In this document: in pieces, positions 45,001 to 57,000 of the stretch
Position numbering within the stretch: the first letter of the stretch is position 1
Layout of the letters: the number at the start of each line of letters is the position of its first letter
NCBI GenBank assembly: GCA_037349105.1
Contig: JAYJMM010000110.1
Coordinates: forward strand, 2,666,001-2,730,000
DNA from: Limnomonas spitsbergensis
Taxonomy: Eukaryota; Chlorophyta; Chlorophyceae; Chlamydomonadales
Length of the DNA stretch: 64,000 bases
Direction: 5' to 3'
The notes under the pieces: generated by a model
The model's input: the letters and a program-made list of their open reading frames with translations, nothing else
Databases searched by the model: none
Told to the model about the DNA's origin: nothing
Translations under genes and position numbers: made by a program

Positions 45001-48000
45001 GTACCCCCACATCCTGCTGGGCCTGTGTTACCCCAAATCCTTACATCCTAAACCCTAAACCCCAACCGTCTTTCGACCGTTACCCCACATCCTGCTGTGC
45101 CTGTGTTACCCCAAGCCCTAACCTCCCTAACCCTTAACTCCAAACGTCTTTCTACCGTTACCCCACATCCTGCTGGGCCTGTAGCCCCAAACCCTAACCT
45201 CCTAAACCCTTAACCCCGATACAATTTCCAGGGTTGCAATGTTCTATTGGACATTATCGCCTCAATAGCCCCCCTTCCTACTGAACCCAGACCCTTAATC
45301 CTTAACCCTTTTCCCTAGACCCTTGACCCTGAACATTTCCCCCTAGACCCTGAACCCACCCCGAACCCCGAACCCGTTACCCTAATCCTTGAACCCCGAT
45401 CCCCATTCTGCAGGGATGCAACATCACCGCAGACACGTAACGCCCCGAACCCTAAGCTCCTATCCCCAAAACCCTTCACCGATCTTCCGGAAGACCGTGT
45501 GCCCTGAATGGTGAACCCCAATGCCCGGGGTTAAGAAATTACGGAGGGAATTAAAAGTCTAAATCCATTCACACTTTCTGCCCTACCTCCTAAGTCCTAC
45601 AAGCCTTGAGACCGACCTCGCCTTGAGCAAGGCCCTCTCGGTGCTACACACCTCGAAGGCCCAGCCCAATGCTCGGCCAGGGCCAAGACCCGCACGACCT
45701 GTATATTGACGGTTTATTCTCGATATACGGCCCGGTTCGTTGTTTAACCTACTCTTAAAACCCAATCTGGAGGGGTACGACATAATGGAGGACATGTACA
45801 GCCCCGTTACCTACCTTCTTTTGCCTACCACCCTCCCCCAATCCCCTTAAACCCCCCAATCCCCCTAACTCTAACCCTACCCCCCCTCCAATTCCCCTAA
45901 CCACCTATATGTAGGGATATGACATCTTGGAGGACATGTACAGCCCCAAGACTGCCGTCTCCAACTTTGCGCACGAGCTTTGTTCCAAAAAGAAGACACA
46001 CCTGGACGCGTTTATGATGATGGTGGTGCAGGTAAGGGCAGCAGTACATCAGTACGATTGTTCAACACAATTCCTCACATTTTTTAATTCCAAGAAGGAA
46101 ATGCAATCGGGCGCCGTCACGATGATGGTGGTGTAAATAGGGACAGCAGTACAGCTGTGCAGTTGTACATTAAAATCTTTTTTTTCGTGTTTTTGTTAAG
46201 CCCAAGGGAAGAGCGCACCTGGGTGCGTTCATGATGGTGGTGGTGCAGGTAGGGCGGCAGTACAGCAGTACAGTCGTGCAGCACTACATTTGTACAAATT
46301 TGTCGTCGAGAAGAGGGCATTCCTGGATTAGGTCGTGGTGCTGGTAGGGGCAGCATGACAGTTGAACATCAGGGCAGGTTTAGGCATTCTCCTGCTGCCT
46401 CCCGCCCTAAACCCTACACTACAAACCTGAAGCCTGAACCTCAAACTCTGAACCCCCAAAACTCTTAACCTGTTTTCGGACACGATTAACCTTAACCCTG
46501 AACCCTGAACCCTGAACAGCTTCTGGCCGTGTCCCGCTACTGTCCCGCCCTTACCCTTAACTAAAAACCTCGACTCTTAACCCCCAAACTCTTAACCCCA
46601 AACCCTGAACGGCTTCAGGTCCTATCCCGCTGCATCCCGCGCTCAACCCTTAACATTGAATAGCTGCAGGCCCTACCCCGCTACTGTTCTGCCCTATTCC
46701 TACGCCTCCTCCCGCTGCTGTCCCGTGTAGATTTTGAATGGCTACCAGGCCAAGCTGGCATCGGGCGAAGCCACAGGCGCCGACGCCCGCCGCATGGACG
46801 GGGCGCTGCTGGCGGTGGGCATCATGGTGGACTTGCTCAAACACAAGGTACAGTGTGAAGTGTGAACACGATGGTGGATGTGTGAACATGAGGTTGCAGT
46901 GTGAACACAATGGTGGATGTGTGAACATGAGGTTATGGGCGGGGGGCTGCTGGCGGTGGACATCATGGTGGACCTGCTCAAACACAAGGTACAGTGTGAA
47001 GTGTGAACACGATGGTGGATGTGTGAACATGAGGTTGAAGTGTGAACACGCTGGTGGATGTGTGAACATGAGGTTATGGGTGGGGGGCTGCTGGCGGTGG
47101 GCATCACGGTGGATCGGCTGAAACACAACGTACAGTTTGAAGTGTGAACTGGTGGGTGGATGTGTGAACACGAGGTTGAAGTGTGAACATGCATGGTGCT
47201 GCCCACCGCATGGACGGGCGCTGCTGGCGGAGGGCATCATGGTGGACCTGCTCAAACACAAGGTACAGTGTGAAGTGTGAACACCTGAACATATGGTTGG
47301 ATGTGTGAACACGAGGTTACAGTGTAAAAAATGACCCCCCTCCCACACGTGCTCTGTACTTGTCCCCACCCTGATTCCTCCCTCTTCCCCCAACTGCAGC
47401 TGGGCCAGACCCTGCTCAACTGCGTATTGCCCTGCCCTGCTCTGATCCTCTCCCCCCCCATCCCCTCCCTCCTTCCAGCAGTCTTCCTACAAACAGCAAC
47501 CGGGCCCCATGCTGCATAACTGTGTGCTACCCTGCTTCAAGTCCCCCTCTCCCCCACATACTCTGATCCTCTCCCTTCCCCCTCCTCCCATCCCCCTGGC
47601 AGTCTCCCTACAAGCAGCAGCTGGGCCCCATGCTCCTCAACTGTGTGCTACCCTGCTTCAAGTCCCCACTGGGTCATCTGAGGGCCAAGTCCGTCTGGCT
47701 GACCGGTGTCTACTCGGACACGGAGTTTCCCGAAGGGAAGGGGCAGGGCAACACCTACGGCATGCTATTGCAGCAGGTATGAGATGGGTGGAAGGAAAGG
47801 GACAGGGCCGCACCTACGGCATGCTATTGCACCAGGTATGGGATAGGTGGAAGGAAAGGGGCAGGGCTGCACCTACGGCATGCTATTACACCAGGTATGA
47901 GATGGGTGGAAGGAAAGGGACAGGGCCGCACCTACGGCATGCTATTGCAGCAGGTATGAGATGGGTAGAAGGGAAGGGACAGGGCTGCACCTCCGGCATG

Positions 48001-51000
48001 CTATTGCACCAGGTATGAGATGGGTGGAAGGAAAGGGGCAGGGCTGCACCTACGGCATGCTATTGCAGCAGGTATGGGATGGGTGGAAGGAGAGGGACAG
48101 GGCCGCACCTACGGAATGCTATTGCACCAGGTATGAGATGGGTGGAAGGGAAGGGGCAGGGCTGCACCTACGGCATGCTATTGCACCAGGTATGAGATGG
48201 GTGGAAGGAAAGGGGCAGGGCTGCACCTACGGCATGCTATTGCACCAGGTATGGGATGGGTGGAAGGAAAGGGACAGGGCTGCACCTACGGCATGCTATT
48301 GCAGCAGGTATGAGATGGGTGGAAGGGAAGGGGCAGGGCTGCACCTACGGCATGCTATTGCAGCAGGTATGAGATGGGTGGAAGGAAAGGGACAGGGCTG
48401 CACCTACGGCATGCTATTGCAGCAGGTATGAGATGGGTGGAAGGAAAGGGGCAGGGCTGCACCTACGGCATGCTATTGCAGCAGGTATGAGATGGAGGGA
48501 AGGAAAGGGACAGGGCAACACCTACGGCATGCTATTGCAGCAGGTATGAGATGGGTGGAAGGAAAGGGGCAGGGCTGCACCTACGGCATGCTATTGCAGC
48601 AGGTATGAGATGGGTGGAAGGAAAGGGACAGGGCTGCACCTACGGCATGCTATTGCAGCAGGTATGAGATGGGTGGAAGGAAAGGGGCAGGGCTGCACCT
48701 ACGGCATGCTATTGCAGCAGGTATGGGATAGGTGGAAGGGAAGGGGCAGGGCTGCACCTACGGCATGCTATTGCACCAGGTATGAGATGGGTGGAAGGAA
48801 AGGGGCAGGGCTGCACCTACGGCATGCTATTGCACCAGGTATGAGATGGGTGGAAGGAAAGGGACAGGGCCGCACCTACGGCATGCTATTGCACCAGGTA
48901 TGGGATAGGTGGAAGGAAAGGGACAGGGCTGCACCTACGGCATGCTATTACACCAGGTATGAGATGGGTGGAAGGAAAGGGACAGGGCCGCACCTACGGC
49001 ATGCTATTGCAGCAGGTATGAGATGGGTAGAAGGGAAGGGACAGGGCTGCACCTCCGGCATGCTATTGCACCAGGTATGAGATGGGTGGAAGGAAAGGGA
49101 CAGGGCTGCACCTACGGCATGCTATTACACCAGGTATGAGATGGGTGGAAGGAAAGGGACAGGGCCGCACCTACGGCATGCTATTGCAGCAGGTATGAGA
49201 TGGGTAGAAGGGAAGGGACAGGGCTGCACCTCCGGCATGCTATTGCACCAGGTATGAGATGGGTGGAAGGAAAGGGGCAGGGCTGCACCTACGGCATGCT
49301 ATTGCAGCAGGTATGGGATGGGTGGAAGGAGAGGGACAGGGCCGCACCTACGGCATGCTATTGCACCAGGTATGAGATGGGTGGAAGGGAAGGGGCAGGG
49401 CTGCACCTACGGCATGCTATTGCACCAGGTATGAGATGGGTGGAAGGAAAGGGGCAGGGCTGCACCTACGGCATGCTATTGCACCAGGTATGGGATGGGT
49501 GGAAGGAAAGGGACAGGGCTGCACCTACGGCATGCTATTGCAGCAGGTATGAGATGGGTGGAAGGGAAGGGGCAGGGCTGCACCTACGGCATGCTATTGC
49601 AGCAGGTATGAGATGGGTGGAAGGAAAGGGACAGGGCTGCACCTACGGCATGCTATTGCAGCAGGTATGAGATGGGTGGAAGGAAAGGGGCAGGGCTGCA
49701 CCTACGGCATGCTATTGCAGCAGGTATGAGATGGAGGGAAGGAAAGGGACAGGGCAACACCTACGGCATGCTATTGCAGCAGGTATGAGATGGGTGGAAG
49801 GAAAGGGGCAGGGCTGCACCTACGGCATGCTATTGCAGCAGGTATGAGATGGGTGGAAGGAAAGGGACAGGGCTGCACCTCCGGCATGCTATTGCAGCAG
49901 GTATGAGATGGGTGGAAGGAAAGGGGCAAGGCTGCACCTACGGCATGCTATTGCAGCAGGTATGGGATAGGTGGAAGGGAAGGGGCAGGGCTGCACCTAC
50001 GGCATGCTATTGCACCAGGTATGAGATGGGTGGAAGGAAAGGGGCAGGGCTGCACCTACGGCATGCTATTGCACCAGGTATGAGATGGGTGGAAGGAAAG
50101 GGACAGGGCAACACCTACGGCATGCTATTGCAGCAGGTATGAGATGGGTGGAAGGAAAGGGGCAGGGCTGCACCTACGGCATGCTATTGCAGCAGGTATG
50201 AGATGGGTGGAAGGAAAGGGACAGGGCTGCACCTACGGCATGCTATTGCAGCAGGTATGAGATGGGTGGAAGGAAAGGGGCAGGGCTGCACCTACGGCAT
50301 GCTATTGCAGCAGGTATGGGATAGGTGGAAGGGAAGGGGCAGGGCTGCACCTACGGCATGCTATTGCACCAGGTATGAGATGGGTGGAAGGAAAGGGGCA
50401 GGGCTGCACCTACGGCATGCTATTGCACCAGGTATGAGATGGGTGGAAGGAAAGGGACAGGGCCGCACCTACGGCATGCTATTGCAGCAGGTTTGGGATG
50501 GGTGGAAGGAAAGGGACAGGGCTGCACCTACGGCATGCTATTGCACCAGGTATGAGATGGGTGGAAGGAAAGGGACAGGGCTGCACCTACGGCATGCTAT
50601 TGCAGCAGGTATGGGATAGGTGGAAGGAAAGGGACAGGGCCGCACCTACGGCATGCTATTGCACCAGGTATGAGATGAGGCCAGTGCTGTGCCGATGGCT
50701 GACGGTGGCTGAATTACTGAGCTGGGTTTAATCACCGTTATTTCACAGCAAATTCAGCTACTTTTACCAGGAAAGGACCGGGAAAGGATTCTAATCATTG
50801 ACACAATTTCTGAATTACGCTGCTGTTCCAGAGGACAGAGTGGGACCAAGATAAGGAAGGGTAGGGGGGAGGGGGTTGGGATTGTGAGGGGGGAGTGGCT
50901 GTGCTGGATGCCCCTGTGGCCATTCGGCGCCTCATCTACCTGGCCATAACCTAGGCTATGGACCTTACATAAGGTGGAGGACATGGAGCCTCTCATGCCA

Positions 51001-54000
51001 CCATCCCCCCATCCCCCCCACCCCTTCCTTCACCACCCTCCGCAGGCTGTTATCTACCTTGGCGATCCTTAGCTGCCCGTGTGCGTATGGTCACCGCGGT
51101 GCACATCCGTCACCTCACCCCCCTCGCCATGAACCAGGGTATGGAACTATGAATCCTCAAATGAGGTTGAGGAGGAGGAGCCCATCAAGCCATCGCCCCC
51201 CACTCCCCCACCCCCAACCCTTCCTTCACCCCCCTTCGCAGGCTGTAACAGACCTGGGTGATCCTTAGCTGCCCGTGTGCGTATGGTCACAGTGGTGCCC
51301 ATCCGTCACCTCACCCCCGTTGCCATGAACTAGGGTATAAAACTATGAATCCTCAAATGAGGTTGAGGAGGAGGAGCCCATCAAGCCATCGCCCCCCACT
51401 CCCCCACCCCCAACCCTTCCTTCACCCCCCTTCGCAGGCTGTAACAGACCTGGGTGATCCTTAGCTGCCCGTGTGCGTGTGGTCACCGCGGTGCCCATCC
51501 GTCACTTCACCCCCCTCGCCATTAACCAGGGTATAAAAGTATGAATCCTCAAATGAGGTTGAGGAGGAGGAGCCCATCAAGCCATGGCCCCCCTCCTCAA
51601 ACCCGCACCCCTTCCCCTTTCCTCACCCTCCTCTTCCTCAGGCTGTTACTTGCCTGGGCGTTCCCTCGCCATTTTGCCCATCTGTCACGTCATCCATGAG
51701 GTAAAGAACATGCAGCCCATCAAGCCGCTACCCTCCCCCAACCCCCTCCCTCACCCTCCTTCCCCACCCTCCTCTCATTTAGCCCCCAACCCGCACCCCC
51801 TCCCCCTTTCCTCACCCCCGTCCTCGTCAGGCTGTTACCTGCCTAGGCGATCCGGAGCTGCCGGTGCGTGTGGACGCTGTGGTGGCCATCCGACACTTCA
51901 TTGAGGAGGTGGAGGACATGGAGCCCATCAAGCCGCTGCTGCCCAGCCTGTTGAGCTCCATATTCCATCTCATGTGAGAAGAATCCAGGATCTATGGTGA
52001 ATGTTTAGGGTACAGACACTGAACCCTAAACCTGGTTATTAACCCTAAACCCGATGCTCCTGCCCAGTCTACTGACCTCCATATTCCTCCTCACGTGACA
52101 AGAATCCAGCTTCTGCCCTAGGTTGCCTGAGGATACATATCAAGGGTGTGGACTCTGAAACCTAACCCAGCTTCTGCCCTGGGTTGAGGGTGCATATTGA
52201 GGGTGCTGTACACATATAGGGTATGGACACTGAACCCTAACCCAGGGGTATGAGTCCCATCAAGCCGCTTGTCCGCTGCTGCCCAGCCTGCTGAGCTCCT
52301 TATTCCACCTCAACCTAGGGAGAATAGATCCGGGATCTAGGGTAAATGTTATGGTGTGGACAGTTGGACACCGAACCCTAAGCCTGGCTATGAACCCTAT
52401 ACCCGATGCTGCTGCCCAGTGCCCAGCCTGCTGAGCTCCTTATTCCACCTCAACCAAGGGAGAATAGATCCGGGGTACAAAGCATGTTGTTAAGGGTACA
52501 GTCCCCGAACCCTAAACCAGGCTAATGAACCCTGAAACCAAGCCTATACCCTGGACCCTAACCCAGGGTAAGGAGTTGCGGACCTTGGTTGAGGGTAGAC
52601 CAGGTCAAGTTGAGTACGAGGACCTGGCCTACACCCTAAAAGCTATTGTGGAGAAGACCTCGACTCGCTTACCTTTCTCCATTTGACCTCTTATCCCTGA
52701 ACCCAGTACACTTTATCTACAGGTCTCTCTCCTCTAAAACCTCAGGAAAAAAAACTCACTCCAAACCCATAACCCTTAATCCTTACCCATTATCATACAG
52801 GTCTGAGGTTGAGAATGAGGACCTCGTGTACACGCTTGAGGCGATTGTTGAGAGGACTTCAGCTTGAAAACTTCTCTCCTCTAAGACCTCGGGGAAAAAA
52901 CTCACTCCAAACCCTTGACCCTTAATCCTTACCCATTATCCTACAGGTCCGAGGTTGAGAATAAGGACCTGGTCTACACGCTTGAGGCGATTGTGGAGAA
53001 GTTCGGCGAGGCCATCGAACCTCCTATCCCTAACCTCTAAACCCTGAACCCTAACCCTATATCCTACAGGTCCGAGGTTGAGAACGAGGACCTTGTTTAT
53101 ACGCTAGAGGCGATTGTGGAGAAGTTCGGCGAGGCCATCGCGCCGTACGCCGTCCAAATGACGCAGCAGCTGACGGCGGCCTTTTGGAAATACGAAGGCG
53201 CGGAGGACAACGACGACGACGATGACGACGATGCAGGTGTGGATAAGGGGTGTGGATGAGGTATGAACCTTAAATCCGGGACGGCTGCTTGTGGCTGCAT
53301 AAAGGCCCTGAACACGCTTCTGGCAAGTGTGAGCTCTCTCCCAACAGCCCCTTGCTAACAACCTTCCTCCCCTCCCCTCCCCTCCCCTCCCCTCCCCTCC
53401 CCTTCCACACACACCCACACATACCTCCCCCTTGCCCCCTTTATCCGGGATGATTGACTGACGGCCATGAGCACCTTCCTGGCCATCGTCAGCTCCCTGT
53501 CGGGGCTCATTCCACCATTCCGGTCTCTGCTAACCACCCTCTCTCCTCATTGCTCCCCTGCTGAAGGCTGGTATGGTGACTTGTGGCTAAGGTCATGAAC
53601 ACGCGCCTCCCTCCTCCACCAAGCCACTCTCCAGGACCACTCCCCTCCCCCCCTGCTTACAGCCGGTACGGCTGCTTATGGTTGCATTAGTTAAGGTCAT
53701 GAACACCTCCCCCCTCCTCTCCGCTAACAAGCCATCCTCCAACACCACTCCCCTTACCCCTTACAGTGGGTATGGCCGCCAATGGTTGCATGAATTCAGG
53801 CCATGAACACCTTTCTGGCCTGCGTCAGCTCCCTGCCGGGTCTTGTTTCGCTCCCCGCCAAGGAACTTTTCTCCTTACCCTCCCCTTGCCCCTTACAGCC
53901 GGAATGGCTGCCTATGGTTGTATTGATTAAGGTGATAAACACCTGACCCGCGTCAGCTCACTGCCGAAGCTTATTCCCCCCCCCCCCCCCTCCAATGTAC

Positions 54001-57000
54001 TGTTCTCCTTCCCCCCCCACTGCTTACAGCCGGTATGGCCGCTTATGGTTGCATTAAGGCCATGAACACCTGACCCGCGTCAGCTCCCTGCCGAAGCTTA
54101 TTCCCCCCCCCCCCCTCCAATGTACTGTTCTCCTTCCCCCCCCACTGCTTACAGCCGGTATGGCCGCTTATGGTTGCATTAAGGCCATGAACACCTGACC
54201 CGCGTCAGCTCCCTGCCGAAGCTTATTCCCCCCCCCCCCCCCTCCAATGTACTGTTCTCCTTCCCCCCCCTACCCCTTACAGCCGGTATGGCCGCTTATG
54301 GTTGCATTAAGGCCATGAACACGCTGCTGGCTAGCGTCAGCCCTCTGCCGGAGCTTATTTCCCCACCCGCCAACGAACTGTTCTCCCTCCCCTCCCCCAC
54401 TCCTTACAGCCGGTATGGCCGCTTATGGTTGTATTCAGGCCATGAACACGCTGCTGGCTAGCGTCAGCCCTTTGCCGGAGCTCATTTCCCCACCCGCCAA
54501 CGAACTGTTCTCCTTCCCCCCCCTACCCTTTACAGCCGGTATGGCCGCTTATGGTTGTATTGTGGCCATGAACACCTTCCTGGCTAGCGTCAGCCCTCTG
54601 CCGGAGCTTATTTCCCCACCCGCCAACAAACTGTTCTCCTTCCCCCCCTACCCCTTACAGCTGGTATGGCCGCTTATGGTTGCATTAAGGCCATGAACAC
54701 GCTGCTGGCCAGCGTGAGCTCGCTGCCGGAGCTGTTCCCTGCTCTGGAGGAGCTTCTGTTCCCAATCATGCAGAAGATGATCTCAACAGAGGGACAGGAC
54801 ATCTTTGAAGAGGTGTGCGATAAAGGAGTGATCGGTGTTGTGTATGTGTGAGAAGTGTGACATGTGTGTAACAAGTGTGAGCTCCATGCGGAGGTGTTCC
54901 CTTAGCGGGAGCAGCTATGTTCTCAGCCATGCAGAAGATGATCTCAACGGAGGGACAGGACATTGGTGTGTTGTGAGGGTGTGATAAGTGCGATGTATGT
55001 GTGATGTGTGTGACATATGTGTGATAAGTGTGACACACGTGTGAGCTCCCTGCTGGAGGCATCCCTGTACTGGAGGTGAGCTGGTGTTGCCATGTCTGCA
55101 GAATATTATATGTGAGGAGGGGCAGGACATCTTTCAAGAGGTGTGCAATATGTGTGATGTGTGTGAGAAGGGTGACCAACAGACAGGACATATTTTAGTA
55201 TGTGTGATGTACATGATATGAGTGATGAAGGTGACCATTCCCCTCACCCTGCCCCCCCCCACACCTGATCCCCCGCCGGTGATGGAGATGTTGGCCATCT
55301 TCACCTACTACTGCAAGCACCTACTACCCCCACACCCATACCCCCCCCCCCACCATCCTGCAGGTGATGGAGATGTTGGCCATCTTCACCTACTACTGCA
55401 AGCACCTACTACCCCCACACCCATACCCCCCCCCACCATCCTGCAGGTGATGGAGATGTTGGCCATCTTCACCTACTACTGCAAGCAGGGCATCAGCACT
55501 CGCCTGTGGTCTTTGTGGCCCCAGATGCACAGCTGCTTGATGGAGTGGGGCATTGACTACTGGGAGAACTTCCTGATCCCCTTTGACAACATGATCAGCA
55601 AGGGCACCGAGACATTCCTAGGGACAAGGGAGCCGGACTACTTGGCATCGGTGTTTCAGGTAGGGTTGGGGGGTAAGATTTGTTTAGGTAGGGTTAAGGG
55701 TTTAGGGTGCATTCCTAGGGACAAGGAAGCCGGACGACTCGGCCTCGGCGTTTCAGGTAGGGTGTGGGGTAAAAAGGGTGTTTCAGGTAGGGTGTGGGGT
55801 AAAAAGGGTGTTTCAGGTAGGGTGTGGGGTAAAAAGGGTGCTTCAGGTAGGGTGTGGGGTAAAAAGGGTGTTTCAGGTAGGGTGTGGGGTAAAAAGGGTG
55901 TTTCAGGTAGGGTGTGGGGTAAAAAGGGTGTTTCAGGTAGGGTGTGGGGTAAAAAGGGTGTTTCAGGAAGGGTGTGGGGTAAAAAAGGGTGTTTCAGGTA
56001 GGGTGTGGGGTAAAAAGGGTGTTTCAGGTAGGGTGTGGGGTAAAAAGGGTGTTTCAGGTAGGGTGTGGGGTAAAAAGGGTGTTTCAGGTAGGGTGTGGAG
56101 TTAAAAGGGTGTTTCAGGTAGGGTGTGGGGTAAAAAGGGTGTTTCAGGTAGGGTGTGGGGTAAAAAGGGTGTTTCAGGTAGGGTGTGGGGTAAAAAGGGT
56201 GTTTCAGGTAGGGTGTGGGGTAAAAAGGGTGTTTCAGGTAGGGTGTGGGGTAAAAAGGGTGTTTCAGGTAGGGTGTGGGGTAAAAAGGGTGTTTCAGGTA
56301 GGGTGTGGGGTAAAAAGGGTGTTTCAGGTAGGGTGTGGGGTAAAAAGGGTGTTTCAGGTAGGGTGTGGGGTAAAAAGGGTGTTTCAGGTAGGGTGTGGGG
56401 TAAAAATGGTGTTTCAGGTAGGGTGTGGGGTAAAAAGGGTGTTTCAGGTAGGATTTAAGGTGTTTCATGTAGGTTTTAGTGTGTTGCAGGAGGGGTATAG
56501 GGTGTTGCAGGTAGGCCGGTAGGGTGCAAGGTTTAGGGCGTTTCAAGTTGGGTTTAGGGTGTTTCAGGGAGGGTTTACTATTGACCTGACCAGTGACCTA
56601 ACCATGCACACCATGCACACCATGCACACAGCTCGCATGTCCATTCACTTCCCCCCAAACACATACACAAACGCAATGACCATTCGCCTCTGGCCTACAC
56701 ACACACACACACCCCACATGTCCACACTTGTCCACTCCTTTCTGAACTATGCCTGTCCCTGCAGATGGCCTCCTCCTCTCTGACAGGGGACTATGGGGAG
56801 CGGGAGGTGGTCCCGGCTGCCAAGCTGCTGGAGCTGGTGCTACAGGTGAAGTTTTATGTGGAGTTTTGACAGTCAAGCAGAGCCTCACTTTTGATGCTTG
56901 GGACATGTGCCCAATCATTTAAGTGTGAAGGTGATGGTGTGAAGGTGATGGTTTATAAATTGTATTGTGTTTTATTTGTTTTGGATAGCGGGAGGAGGTC

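Noticed and set aside
44995..45035. Possible extra importin exon coding [12 protein letters not shown]
   Set aside because: Importin homology runs directly from ...EYIRK to GYDILED with no room for it, and the block is one of several diverged copies with stops.
47961..50142. Series of 97-156 codon open frames with a 59-residue repeat
   Set aside because: They arise because the 59-base donor array is stop-poor in several frames; the unit is intronic and continues beyond the exon 15 donor.
47746..50672. CRISPR array
   Set aside because: Regular spacing, but units are contiguous tandem copies with no unique spacers, and the genome is eukaryotic.
55656..56546. 296-codon minus-strand frame of [10 protein letters not shown] repeats
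   Set aside because: By-product of the 30-base array, antisense to importin intron 19; no start context or other support.
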